39,605 nt of DNA from Lachnospiraceae bacterium (GCA_022796795.1 JAAWJI010000037.1:1-39605); one strand, 5' to 3'; numbered from the stretch's first letter, positions 27,769 to 36,175 are shown. The notes: generated by a model not told the origin, from the letters alone. Translations and numbers: made by a program.

Positions 27769-28830
27769 TTATAGCTTTTTACTAAGCATATCCGGATTCG
27801 TAGCGTATTTAATCGCCGTCTTCTGATCAATGATTCCCCGTTTGCACAGATTTAATAAGCTGGCATCCATGGATATCATGTCTTCCTTCATGGAAGAATA
27901 GATAATACCGTCAATCTGATGTACCTTGTTATCCCGGATCATATTGCGGATCGCCGGAGTCACGGTCATGATTTCCAGGGCAGGCACCACCTTTCCGTCC
28001 ACGGTGGGAACCAGCTGCTGGGATACTACGGCGGTAAGCACCATGGACAGCTGTACGCTGATCTGCCGCTGTTGATTGGCCGGGAACACGTCGATAATAC
28101 GGTCAATGGTATTGGCGGCTCCAATGGTGTGCAGGGTAGAGAGCAGGAGATGGCCTGTCTCCGCAGCCGTCATGGCTACCGTAATGGTCTCATAATCCCG
28201 CATTTCCCCCAGGAGAACCACGTCAGGGCTTTGACGCAGGGCGGCCCGGAGGGCCATAACATAGTTTTCCGTGTCCACGTTAATCTCACGCTGGCTTACA
28301 ATACTCTTATCATGGCGGTGAAGGTACTCGATGGGATCCTCCAGGGTAATAATGTGTTTTTGCTGATTTCTGTTGATCTGGTCAATGATACAGGCCAGGG
28401 TGGTGGATTTCCCGCTTCCCGCAGGTCCGGTTACCAGAACCATGCCTTTGCTGATATCTCCCAGGTGTACCACGTATTCCGGAATCATAAGATCCTGGAA
28501 ATTGGGCAGCTCAAAGGTAATAATACGGATTACAGCCGAGAGAGCGCCTCTCTGCTTGTAGGCGCTGACGCGAAAACGGGATAATCCGGTGATGGCAAAA
28601 GAAAAATCGTCGTCCCCTGACTGATGTAAAATATCCAGATCCCGGTTTCCCGCAAATTGATAGATATCCCGTAAAAAGCTCTCTGTATCTGTGGGAAGCA
28701 GCCGTTCTCCATTAATCCGGTGAATGACTCCGTTTTTGCGGAAGGAGACGGGAAGTCCGGCAACTATAAATACATCGGAGGCCTTTTCATCAATGGCCTG
28801 GCGCAGTAATTCCTGTAAATTCGTTGACAT
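27769..28830 (-). CDS. pilT: PilT-type twitching motility ATPase
   Basis: This 353-residue hexameric ATPase is of the kind that powers pilus retraction at the inner membrane. It carries Walker A GPAGSGKST (135-143), Asp box ITLEDPIEY (161-169), Walker B VVLLGEMRD (204-212) and His box TGHLLLSTLHT (225-235). The PilT-specific retraction motif AIRNMIRDNK follows in the C-terminal third. Its length and N-terminal PAS-like domain (ASDVFIVAGLPVSFRKNG) fit PilT, not the longer PilB. It is the last gene of the pilus-like operon, and no PilB or PilD is encoded in the window. Confidence 0.95.
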   Translation of the reverse strand: MSTNLQELLRQAIDEKASDVFIVAGLPVSFRKNGVIHRINGERLLPTDTESFLRDIYQFAGNRDLDILHQSGDDDFSFAITGLSRFRVSAYKQRGALSAVIRIITFELPNFQDLMIPEYVVHLGDISKGMVLVTGPAGSGKSTTLACIIDQINRNQQKHIITLEDPIEYLHRHDKSIVSQREINVDTENYVMALRAALRQSPDVVLLGEMRDYETITVAMTAAETGHLLLSTLHTIGAANTIDRIIDVFPANQQRQISVQLSMVLTAVVSQQLVPTVDGKVVPALEIMTVTPAIRNMIRDNKVHQIDGIIYSSMKEDMISMDASLLNLCKRGIIDQKTAIKYATNPDMLSKKL

Positions 28831-28857
28831 AATGTACCTCTTACTTTATATTCAAAT

Positions 28858-29400
28858 TTAATCGCTGATAGATATGAGATGTAAAGAATTGTCCCCTTCC
28901 CAATTCTGGGTGGTAACAAGCTTCCAGGAAAGAACCTGATAATAAAATTCCTCATGCAGAGGATTGGTAACTCCAAGCTCTACCTGCAAAGATTGCTTTT
29001 CACCTGCCGGTACCTGATAGGAAATCCGCAGTGTGTCCTCCTCCGGTTGGCAGGAAAGGGTGATCTCCTGAAGTTTGGTTCCGTCCAGAACATCCTGAAC
29101 CGTCTGCGTATAGGATGCAAGAAAAGCGGATGCAGAAAGATTTGCTCCCTTGTTTTCATAGCAGGAAGCCGCGTTATCCGCCAGGATCTTGTCGATTTCA
29201 TCCAGGATTTCCTCAGCCTTTGAAGACGCTTCATAATATACGGTTTTATGGGCTGCCAGACGCTCGCTGAAGGAATAGTCGCTCTTGGCGCTTGAGAGAG
29301 ACAGAATGGCAAAGGTGACCAGACACAGGATCAAAAAGATCACCAAAAGAGAGGCGGAGCCAATATTTACAAAGGAGGTTTGAGATTTTTCTCTTTTCAT
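28858..29400 (-). CDS. Small membrane-anchored protein of the pilus-like cluster
   Basis: This 180-residue protein has one N-terminal hydrophobic helix (about 13-35, GSASLLVIFLILCLVTFAIL) followed by an extracytoplasmic domain. That domain starts with a helical, acidic stretch and ends in beta-type sequence with one Cys in ENKG-type surroundings and one in LSCQPEED. The layout is that of a minor pilin or a pilus-assembly protein, without a recognisable prepilin peptidase site. Its start overlaps the stop of the upstream pilin-like gene by 4 bases, and pilT follows after 28 bases. I do not recognise a named family. Confidence 0.6.
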   Translation of the reverse strand: MKREKSQTSFVNIGSASLLVIFLILCLVTFAILSLSSAKSDYSFSERLAAHKTVYYEASSKAEEILDEIDKILADNAASCYENKGANLSASAFLASYTQTVQDVLDGTKLQEITLSCQPEEDTLRISYQVPAGEKQSLQVELGVTNPLHEEFYYQVLSWKLVTTQNWEGDNSLHLISISD

Positions 29401-29882
29401 AGGGCAGTCCTCCTGGCAATGTGATGGCTGGTATTCAATTCATACAATACCGTATCCTTCTCCATGGGCTTTGTCACCTGCATGGACAGGAGAAGAAGCT
29501 GATCTTTTTGTTCCAGATGAAGCCTAAGCTCATAGGCGGCTGTATCCTGTGTGCAGGGCCCAAAGGCTTCATCGTAGTGCAGGGTAATAGTTATATCGGA
29601 CAAGGCTTCTTCCGCCCCGTCCAGGGCCGGATAAGCGCCTTCTGGATACTGTGCCTTTAAGAGCTCTATGTACTCCGAAACGTTTTCGGCAGCGCGCATC
29701 AGCTCGGCAGCGCCAGAGCACTCGTTGACCGCATGATTCAGGGCATCGGAATCACGGCTCAAAAGATGAGATTTTACAAAAAACTGTACACAGACAGCGC
29801 TTGCGACAGAAAAAAACAAAATCGCAAGAATCAGCTCCATGAGAAACAGACTGGAAGATCTGGCTCTGCTTCTACGTACCAT
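29397..29882 (-). CDS. Pseudopilin-like protein
   Basis: This 161-residue protein starts MVRRSRARSSSLFLMELILA. The basic leader followed by a long hydrophobic helix with a Glu at the position expected of +5 (LFLMELILAI) resembles a type IV prepilin, but the residue before the cleavage site would be Ser, not Gly. The remainder is a mixed domain with two Cys (NECSG and GPCTQ). AAAGGGG lies 11 bases before this ATG, which I prefer to a GTG 4 codons upstream. Its stop overlaps the next gene by 4 bases. It is not homologous to any protein I can name. Confidence 0.55.
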   Translation of the reverse strand: MVRRSRARSSSLFLMELILAILFFSVASAVCVQFFVKSHLLSRDSDALNHAVNECSGAAELMRAAENVSEYIELLKAQYPEGAYPALDGAEEALSDITITLHYDEAFGPCTQDTAAYELRLHLEQKDQLLLLSMQVTKPMEKDTVLYELNTSHHIARRTAL

Positions 29883-29982
29883 AGAAAAGTGCACCCCTTT
29901 CTTGGGTCAGTCTTACCTGCTATGCTCAGCAGGATTTGAGAAAAATCCTGGCAGGAATGAATCTTATTTTTCATACCTGGGA

Positions 29983-30465
29983 TTATCTGCTCCGCAGTCC
30001 TATCATAGACGAGGTTGTCTGACCTTCCTGATCTGTACAGGAAAATTTCAGAAGACCGTCTGACAGCTCCTCCATGGAAAAATCCTGAACCTCCAAAATA
30101 GCCATTCCGCTGGAGGCGGACGTATTCACACCGGCCTTTACAAAAAGCTCCCGAAGCTGCCCTTCGTAGGAATAAATGTAAGTATAGTAGGTATGCTCCC
30201 CGTGTGTCTGCTGAATAATCAGCGCATCACAGCCGTCAAAGGTTCCCAGGGATACAGAACCGGCCTCATCGCTTTGGTGAAGCTTTTCGCTGATATAGGA
30301 CAGGCTGGTCCGGGAGGTATCGTGCAGGGAGGAATGCTCGGTGGTTGACTGATAGATTCTGGCGGCAATCAAAAGCACTGTGAGAGCAGACAGGGCAAAT
30401 ACAAAAAAGAGAGCCACCGGAAACAACAGATCAATCATATGTCTGTGTTTTGTACGAAAACGCAT
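29983..30465 (-). CDS. DUF4860-like pilus-cluster protein
   Basis: This 160-residue protein begins MRFRTKHRHMIDLLFPVALF, with one hydrophobic helix (about 11-34). An extracytoplasmic domain follows, with the conserved pattern ISEKLHQSDEAGSVSLGTFDG, then ALIIQQTHGEHTYYTYIYSYEGQLRELF. I recognise it as the DUF4860 type found with pilus genes in Lachnospiraceae; function unknown. The ATG overlaps the stop of the upstream gene by one base (TGATG). About 100 bases containing two small hairpins separate it from the next gene. Confidence 0.65.
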   Translation of the reverse strand: MRFRTKHRHMIDLLFPVALFFVFALSALTVLLIAARIYQSTTEHSSLHDTSRTSLSYISEKLHQSDEAGSVSLGTFDGCDALIIQQTHGEHTYYTYIYSYEGQLRELFVKAGVNTSASSGMAILEVQDFSMEELSDGLLKFSCTDQEGQTTSSMIGLRSR

Positions 30466-30797
30466 CAGTCCGCCTCCCTCTCAATAATGGTCACATCCGG
30501 CAAAAGATTGGAGCCGGTGACCCGGTAATCCACAAAAAACAGTTCCTCATCATAAATCAGTCCATAATGGTCCTTTAAATAATCCAGACTTTGTGGATAA
30601 GAGCCCTCCACCGTGTAGCAATAGGTAATGCTGCGCATAATGGCATGCTCTAGGCTTTCCCTTTGACGCCTCTGGGTACTTTGGGAAAGAGAGGTGATCT
30701 CCTGGACAAAAAACAGGAGAATCAGTACAAAAGCCAGGACAGACCAGAGAGCCTTGGGCGCTGTGCGGGGCTGCTTTTGATATGTAAAACGACTCAT
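30465..30797 (-). CDS. Small pilin-like membrane protein
   Basis: This 110-residue protein has one hydrophobic helix (about 15-35). The remainder contains YCYTVEGSYPQSLDYLKDHYG and a FFVDYRVTGSNLLPD stretch, a pattern resembling minor pilins or pseudopilins in which a short helix precedes a strand region. There is no canonical GFTLIE site. It begins 21 bases after pilC and its stop overlaps the next gene by one base. A precise family is not recognised. Confidence 0.6.
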   Translation of the reverse strand: MSRFTYQKQPRTAPKALWSVLAFVLILLFFVQEITSLSQSTQRRQRESLEHAIMRSITYCYTVEGSYPQSLDYLKDHYGLIYDEELFFVDYRVTGSNLLPDVTIIEREAD

Positions 30798-30818
30798 GAA
30801 AAAGCCTCCTTCTCTGCA

Positions 30819-31853
30819 TTATATGCTGGACATAATTCCCATGAGAGGCAGCATCACCGAAAGCAGGATCACGCCTACGATCAGCGAAAGCAGAATCACC
30901 AGTGTGGGCTCCAATACCGCCAGAGCATTATTCATGCGGGTATCAATATCCTCCTGGTAAAGATCGGCAATCTGTTCCATGACCTGATCCATGGCGCCTG
31001 TCTTGGAGCCAATGGAAACCATGCGTGCGTAGACGCCGGTAAACATGCCGGAACTAAACAGGGCGTGGGATAAATCCTCCCCTTCCTCCATCTGGGCCTT
31101 GCAGCGGTCGATTTTCTTCTGAAAGATGGAATCATCGTTGAGGGAATCCACCAGCTCCATGCTGCGCTCCGGATTTAACCCGCTGCTCAGGGTCAGAGCC
31201 ATGCCGCTGGCAAAACGGCAGGCAGCCAGCTCCTCATAAATCGTGCGGAAAGCCTTCATGCGGTATCCCACGCCCCGAAGCATATTGCGGCCGGAGGATG
31301 TGCGGGTTCCGTAGAGGAAAAAGCCTGCGATCAGAATCAACAGTACAATAAACACCACAGAGTAACGGCTGATGGCGGTTCCCATATTCATAAGCATCCG
31401 TGAAAATCCCGTCATCTCTGTTCCCAACTGAATAAATACCTGATTGAAAATGGGCATGACCTTTACCAAAAGAACCACAATGACCACGGCCATCATACCG
31501 GTCATAATCAGGGGATAGGTGACGGAGCTGCGTATGCTTTTCCGTATGGTATCCTCCCGCTCATAGTGATTTTGCAGGGATTCCATGACCTCGTCCAGAG
31601 TACCGGTTTCCTCTCCGATCTGGACCATGCGCAGCATATAGGAGGGATAAATCCCGGCTTCCTCCATAGCGTCGTAGAGCATGCCGGTCTCCTGCATACG
31701 GGTGAGCAGCCCTTGCAGAATCTCCTTTTCCTCGGAGGAGGAGGCTTCCTCCAGCATAATCGTGAGTCCTTCCATGGATGAAATTCCTGATTTGAGGATC
31801 AGGGCAATCTGCCCGCAAAAGGAAGCTAATTCCATATTAGAAAATGGTTTCAT
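30819..31853 (-). CDS. pilC: Type IV pilus/type II secretion inner-membrane platform protein (PilC/GspF)
   Basis: The 344 residues form two copies of the GspF domain (about 5-125 and 210-325), each ending in a transmembrane segment (about 110-132 and the last 25 residues), plus a central helix near 168-188. The pattern GEETGTLDEVMESLQNHYE in repeat 1 is matched by GSKTGAMDQVMEQIADLYQ in repeat 2. PilC couples the motor ATPase to pilin assembly. It follows the transglutaminase-like gene by 22 bases and precedes four small single-pass proteins. Confidence 0.93.
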   Translation of the reverse strand: MKPFSNMELASFCGQIALILKSGISSMEGLTIMLEEASSSEEKEILQGLLTRMQETGMLYDAMEEAGIYPSYMLRMVQIGEETGTLDEVMESLQNHYEREDTIRKSIRSSVTYPLIMTGMMAVVIVVLLVKVMPIFNQVFIQLGTEMTGFSRMLMNMGTAISRYSVVFIVLLILIAGFFLYGTRTSSGRNMLRGVGYRMKAFRTIYEELAACRFASGMALTLSSGLNPERSMELVDSLNDDSIFQKKIDRCKAQMEEGEDLSHALFSSGMFTGVYARMVSIGSKTGAMDQVMEQIADLYQEDIDTRMNNALAVLEPTLVILLSLIVGVILLSVMLPLMGIMSSI

Positions 31854-31875
31854 AATACATGGCCCTCCGTTTCAT

Positions 31876-32868
31876 TTAATAAGAATATTTCACCGTATAA
31901 TTGCTGCCGTCGCCCACATACTTTTTCACTGAGGAACGGCTGTTGTTGGCAGCCAATGTGGGATCCATTAAGATCCAGTTTTTTCCATCAAATTCAATAG
32001 CCTTGTCTACCCAGCCCTTCTCCTCCAGATAGACGCTGATCCAGGCATGATATGCGTCGCCGGAATAGCCAACCACAAGCTTGGTGGGAATTCCCTGAGA
32101 GCGCAGCATGGCAGCCATCAAAGAGGCGTAGTCAAAACATATACCCTTTTTGCTTTCCAGAGTCCGGTCAATATCCGGAAGGTATCCGGATTCAACGGAC
32201 TCGGCCAGCTGATCGTCATAGCGGATATTTTCCGTCACATACAGGTAAACCTGCTCCACATAATCCAGATCGCTGGAAGAGCCCTCGGAGAGTTCTGCGC
32301 CATATTTCACAGCCTGGTAATCTCCTGTAAACCACACGTACTGATTTGCGTAAAGGAAGGGACGGAACTCGTCATTCAGCGTCACGTCAATGTCCTGAGA
32401 CATGGCCAGAGCATACATTTCATCATAGGCGTGCTCCAGAATATCCAGGTGGTAATTTCCATCCCCTCCAGACAGCGGAAAAGCCTCATAGCCGTCCTGG
32501 GAGAGAGTATAGGTATATACGGTGCCATCCGGCTCTTTCAGCTGCAATTTCACCTTGTCAGAAGAGCCCTGATAGCGTACCATCACATAGCCTTCTCCAG
32601 TATTGGATGCGTCGATGGAGATCTCTTCCGATCCAAAGGTAACATTGCCGGAAGCCTCCGGAACAAGATATTCATACTGTGTGATTCTCCGGGTCTTTGC
32701 CTGAGCCTCCGTGGGAGCGGCATCCGGGCGACTTTCGGAAGCCGCGGCTTCCCCATGGTTCCCAGAGGAATCCTCCGGGGAGGAAGATCCGGAAGAACAT
32801 CCGGATAAAACAGGGACTGAAAAAAATAACATAAGAAATACACATACAAAAGGTATTTTCCGATGCAA
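31876..32868 (-). CDS. Transglutaminase-like lipoprotein
   Basis: This 330-residue protein has a lipoprotein signal (residues 1-24, lipobox LSGC with Cys24) and a Ser/Glu-rich spacer (25-60). A beta-rich N domain (about 62-150) is followed by a transglutaminase-core domain with the catalytic triad Cys244 (KGICFDYASL), His274 (YHAWISVYL) and Asp302 (WILMDP). Such secreted enzymes cross-link, cleave or modify proteins at the cell surface. It sits between the anti-sigma-like gene (30-base gap) and pilC (22 bases), hinting that a pilus or envelope protein is its substrate. Confidence 0.88.
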   Translation of the reverse strand: MHRKIPFVCVFLMLFFSVPVLSGCSSGSSSPEDSSGNHGEAAASESRPDAAPTEAQAKTRRITQYEYLVPEASGNVTFGSEEISIDASNTGEGYVMVRYQGSSDKVKLQLKEPDGTVYTYTLSQDGYEAFPLSGGDGNYHLDILEHAYDEMYALAMSQDIDVTLNDEFRPFLYANQYVWFTGDYQAVKYGAELSEGSSSDLDYVEQVYLYVTENIRYDDQLAESVESGYLPDIDRTLESKKGICFDYASLMAAMLRSQGIPTKLVVGYSGDAYHAWISVYLEEKGWVDKAIEFDGKNWILMDPTLAANNSRSSVKKYVGDGSNYTVKYSY

Positions 32869-32898
32869 TTTACAGCCCTCCTCTCATGAAAAATTGCA

Positions 32899-33615
32899 TT
32901 ATTCTACAGATAAAATGATGTGCAGGTTATTATCCGCATAGTCGGGGACAAAAAGATTCAGAGTCTCCTCAGGGCGGTCAAAGGCAACACATCCGGTAGC
33001 TGGATCAACCAGGACAGGCGCGATCTGTTCTCCGCTTAGATTCACTGCCTGAATCTCCTTATAGTTAATCCCGCTTCCTGCATCAGAAAAATGCAGATAT
33101 AAAATGTCGTCCTTCATATGATTGGAGATAATGACAGGAGACTGGTTATCTACGTTGGTAACATCAATATATTTCGTCATAGTCTGGCGATTAATAAGAG
33201 TTACAGTGACCTCCATTCGTCCATTCATAGTGGGTTCCAGAGAATATACATGAGAATCCACCTCGTATACAGGAATATTATGTCCGTCAATGGTGGCTGT
33301 TAACCGTTCCACCAGCATAAAGGTATCAACCTCAATCCCATAAACAGGATGTGCGGAATACCCTTCCGTCTGAGAACTCAAGGTAAAGGATGCCGGAATA
33401 AACAGGAAGGGAAGCAGAAGAAAAAGCGTCATCATTACAACCAAAATCGTTCTCTGCAGGGTAAAGCGTTCTCTTCGGTAATTGCTGTAAGCAGTCAATA
33501 CATCCAGAGGAATGGTATTTGGCTCTCTTTGATTGGCCTCAAAGGCCAGTTCCAGTATTTTACTGGCAGTTTCGCTGTCCAGCTGTGGCTTTTTTTGTTT
33601 CTTTATCCAACTCAT
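32899..33615 (-). CDS. Probable anti-sigma factor with an extracytoplasmic Ig-like domain
   Basis: The 238 residues comprise a cytoplasmic basic N-terminus (about 1-55), a single transmembrane helix (about 56-80, TILVVMMTLFLLLPFLFIPA) and an outside region. That region ends in an Ig-like pattern (VTNVDNQSPVIISNHMK, LYLHFSDAGSGINYKEI). The N-terminal part lacks the zinc-binding HxxxCxxC of many anti-sigma factors. The start overlaps the stop of the ECF sigma factor by 4 bases, the standard arrangement for a sigma/anti-sigma pair. The anti-sigma role rests on this context. Confidence 0.65.
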   Translation of the reverse strand: MSWIKKQKKPQLDSETASKILELAFEANQREPNTIPLDVLTAYSNYRRERFTLQRTILVVMMTLFLLLPFLFIPASFTLSSQTEGYSAHPVYGIEVDTFMLVERLTATIDGHNIPVYEVDSHVYSLEPTMNGRMEVTVTLINRQTMTKYIDVTNVDNQSPVIISNHMKDDILYLHFSDAGSGINYKEIQAVNLSGEQIAPVLVDPATGCVAFDRPEETLNLFVPDYADNNLHIILSVE

Positions 33616-34196
33616 AGAGAAAAATTACCTCCTTGCTGCAGCATTTTCTTCAGGCGGGCCAGTCCGCTGGCCAGATACCGCTTCACGGAGCTACGACTGA
33701 TATCCATCAAAAAGGCAATATCCTCCTGCTTCATATTCTGATAGAATTTGAGAATAATTACCTGCGCCTCTGTAAAGGGAAGCTTCAAAATCTGATTCAT
33801 CAGATATTCCTTAGAATCAATCTCAATAATCATCTCTTCCGGACCATTTTCCAGAGAAGATGTCATATCCGAATTTCCAGCGTCACTATTAAAATCAGTC
33901 ATCTCCATTTCATAGCGCATTTTCTTCTTGTTCAGATTATAGCACACACGAAAATTAATCTGATTCAGCCAGGCAATCAACAGATCCGGATCCTTTAGTT
34001 TCGTAAGATTTTTCAGCGCCAGTATATAAGTTTCCTGCAGCGCATCCTGGGCCAGATATTCGTCCTTCAGATAACAGCAGGCAAAATGGTATTGTTTTTG
34101 ATAAGTTGCAGCATACAGCTCTGCAAAAGCATCGCTGTCATTCGCCTGTGCACGAATGACCAGATCGGACACATATTTGTAGTCCAAAGCAGACAT
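33612..34196 (-). CDS. ECF-type RNA polymerase sigma-70 family factor
   Basis: The protein has 194 residues. Region 2 runs from AFAELYAATYQKQYHFACC to about residue 95, with LAQDALQETYILA as the -10-binding helix. Region 4 has LPFTEAQVIILKFYQNMKQE, then IAFLMDISRSSVKRYLASGL, a helix-turn-helix. No sigma region 1 or 3 is seen, so it is of the ECF type. It is overlapped by its probable anti-sigma gene and heads the operon containing the transglutaminase-like lipoprotein and pilus-like genes. Target promoters were not identified, including upstream of itself. Confidence 0.92.
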   Translation of the reverse strand: MSALDYKYVSDLVIRAQANDSDAFAELYAATYQKQYHFACCYLKDEYLAQDALQETYILALKNLTKLKDPDLLIAWLNQINFRVCYNLNKKKMRYEMEMTDFNSDAGNSDMTSSLENGPEEMIIEIDSKEYLMNQILKLPFTEAQVIILKFYQNMKQEDIAFLMDISRSSVKRYLASGLARLKKMLQQGGNFSL

Positions 34197-34256
34197 CTGT
34201 ATATCCCCCTTTTTATCCCATAAGCAGTTATTTATAATCTATGCTTCCGTGTAAAC

Positions 34257-34961
34257 CTATAAGTCTTCCACAGCCTTTTTCGCGCGGATACGCCTGCTGG
34301 ACAGAGCAATCAGATCTGTAATCATACGGATCTCCGGCCCTTCGTTAAAGGCAACGCCGTAGCGGTAATCAATGGGCGTATCCGCATCAGAATCATTGTG
34401 ATGCGCCACCTTGCTTTCCATTCTCTCCAGAAAGGTGTCAAGCTTCTCTTCGCTGCAGTTCTCAAAGAGGGCCAGGAAGGTATTTCCGCCGTTTCTGCCC
34501 ACAAAGCACAGATCCCGGGAAGCGGCCTGCAGGATACCGGAAAAATCCCGGATCAGATCATTCCCTTTCAGATGTCCGTACTGCTGATTGATTTCCTGGA
34601 TATTCTTCAGATCAAACATCACGCAGCCTACCTGGGGCGGAAGAGGTTTATCCAGATATTTCTCGATCATGGCGTCACAGCTGTAGCGGTTGGCAATGCC
34701 AGCCACCGGATCCGACGACACTGCAAAATCCAGTTCCCGATAATCCTTTTTCAGGGAAGACAAACGACTGAAATCCAAAAATATAAACAGAAAGGCCAGA
34801 ACAAAGGAGAGCCATAGAAGAATACAGAGCATGCGAACCCGAATATTATTGGCAGCCAGATGATAAAGTTCAGTATCTGTCAGTATGAGATACAAACCGA
34901 TTCCGGCCAAAAGAAGCGTTAAAATTAACTGGACAGTTTTGAATCTGTCAAATTTTTTCAT
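34257..34961 (-). CDS. Membrane GGDEF-domain protein with degenerate active site
   Basis: The 234 residues comprise two N-terminal transmembrane helices (about 8-26 and 44-64) and a GGDEF domain (about 82-225). The fold signatures are DPVAGIANRYSCDAMIEKYL and FDLKNIQEINQQYGHLKGND. The catalytic loop, though, is GGNTF (158-162) in place of GGDEF, so c-di-GMP synthesis is doubtful; it may bind ligand or regulate. The gene sits 60 bases upstream of the sigma factor in the same direction and may be in the same operon. Confidence 0.85.
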   Translation of the reverse strand: MKKFDRFKTVQLILTLLLAGIGLYLILTDTELYHLAANNIRVRMLCILLWLSFVLAFLFIFLDFSRLSSLKKDYRELDFAVSSDPVAGIANRYSCDAMIEKYLDKPLPPQVGCVMFDLKNIQEINQQYGHLKGNDLIRDFSGILQAASRDLCFVGRNGGNTFLALFENCSEEKLDTFLERMESKVAHHNDSDADTPIDYRYGVAFNEGPEIRMITDLIALSSRRIRAKKAVEDL

Positions 34962-35164
34962 AACAACCCATTCCCTTCTCTACATATAATGCATACAATT
35001 AAAAACAGTATATCACAAAAAATTGATTTGTGGAGAATTTTTTGCAGGGAATGTGAAAATTTTGAGAGGACAGGGGGAGGGGCGGTGATATAGGTGAGAA
35101 AATATGGAAAAATAAGGAAAAACAGGGACCGCAGGTGTAAAATATTTACATTGCCAACAACTTA

Positions 35165-36124
35165 TTACACTGTCCGCTTCCCAAACATTTTGAAATATTC
35201 CTGTGCCATCTGCAAGGACAAATTCAGTTTCTTTTGTAATCTTTCCAAGATATCCTTTTCAGAAAGATTAAATTCGAGTCCTGTTTCAATAATGCCTTTC
35301 GCTTCCCCTTCTTTTGCAATTTCTTCAAAAAACGACCACATAGTAAAGTCTCCCTTCCTGGATAATGCATTGTAATTAATCTTACAGTTGGCTGCACCTG
35401 CCACAGTCATAAGTACAGATTTATCTACCTTGTGTTCCCTTGCATAGTCTATGGCTTTTTTCCTTGTTTCATTTCTGGACAAGCTTTTATCAAGAATCAT
35501 TCCCATCAGGTTGAAAAAATCCACATTTTTCACATTATGGAGTACCAGGCGGTTCTCTCTGGCTTCCACAAGCAGGAACTTATAGTCATTTACAAATGCT
35601 TTCAGCTCCTGGGGAATCTTCAGCATTCCGTGAAGTGACACTGCCCCACTCCAGGGTTTCTCGCCGTAGTAGACCACCATCATGATGACAGGGGTAAACC
35701 GATCTGTCTTTTTCATCCCGGACATGTATTCGTCCTCCTCCATCCCAGTTGCTGTCCGATATTTCCTGGCGTTGCTGTCATACTGCTTTTTATAAACGCC
35801 GTAGTCATATCCCATGACCCGCATGGGCATTGCATAATGAATGTGTTCCTGATGCTCCATTCCCAGCATCACAAGTTCCACACCAAATGCCGTGGATTTC
35901 TTGCATACCTTGATATTGTCTCTGGATGCCCGGATACTCTCGGCATAGTCCCTATGCTCCGATACCGTGGATTCCTCTGTATCCATATCCTCCAGCTCCT
36001 CTGGCCGGATCACCTGCTCTCCCTGGAACAGCACAGCATTGAAAATATCGGCAAACTGTTCGTTGTCGCTCCAGTAATTCTTTAACACGGTATCGGGTTT
36101 TAAATCCCGTGTTTTATTAGCCAT
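35165..36124 (-). CDS. Rpn-family (YhgA-like) recombination-promoting nuclease
   Basis: This 319-residue protein resembles the PD-(D/E)XK family of Rpn/transposase-YhgA proteins. The core GVELVMLGMEHQEHIHYAMPMRVMGYDYG, written here in short parts, carries Glu83 and the EHQ motif (Glu90-Gln92) where the family has its catalytic E-x-Q/K. A helical C-terminus ends in a KKLNLS-type coil. The start at 36124 is supported by AGGAGGG and by a promoter that covers an earlier in-frame ATG. Rpn proteins promote recombination or act in phage defence; which applies here is not readable. No transposon ends flank it. Confidence 0.78.
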   Translation of the reverse strand: MANKTRDLKPDTVLKNYWSDNEQFADIFNAVLFQGEQVIRPEELEDMDTEESTVSEHRDYAESIRASRDNIKVCKKSTAFGVELVMLGMEHQEHIHYAMPMRVMGYDYGVYKKQYDSNARKYRTATGMEEDEYMSGMKKTDRFTPVIMMVVYYGEKPWSGAVSLHGMLKIPQELKAFVNDYKFLLVEARENRLVLHNVKNVDFFNLMGMILDKSLSRNETRKKAIDYAREHKVDKSVLMTVAGAANCKINYNALSRKGDFTMWSFFEEIAKEGEAKGIIETGLEFNLSEKDILERLQKKLNLSLQMAQEYFKMFGKRTV

Positions 36125-36146
36125 CCTTATATTTCTTTCCCTCCTA

Positions 36147-36175
36147 AGTATACTATCAAACTCCATTGATTTCAA
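36147..36175 (-). promoter_or_regulatory. Promoter of the Rpn-family gene
   Basis: On the minus strand, TTGAAA at 36170-36175 and TATACT at 36147-36152 are 17 bases apart. Transcription would begin about 7 bases on, close to the AGGAGGG site (36138-36144), giving a very short leader. It rules out the upstream ATG at 36175 as the start. Confidence 0.75.

Noticed and set aside
29831..29974. A 47-codon ORF between the DUF4860-like and pseudopilin-like genes
   Set aside because: The ribosome site is weak, the sequence has no hydrophobic segment or motif, and it overlaps the better supported pseudopilin start out of frame.
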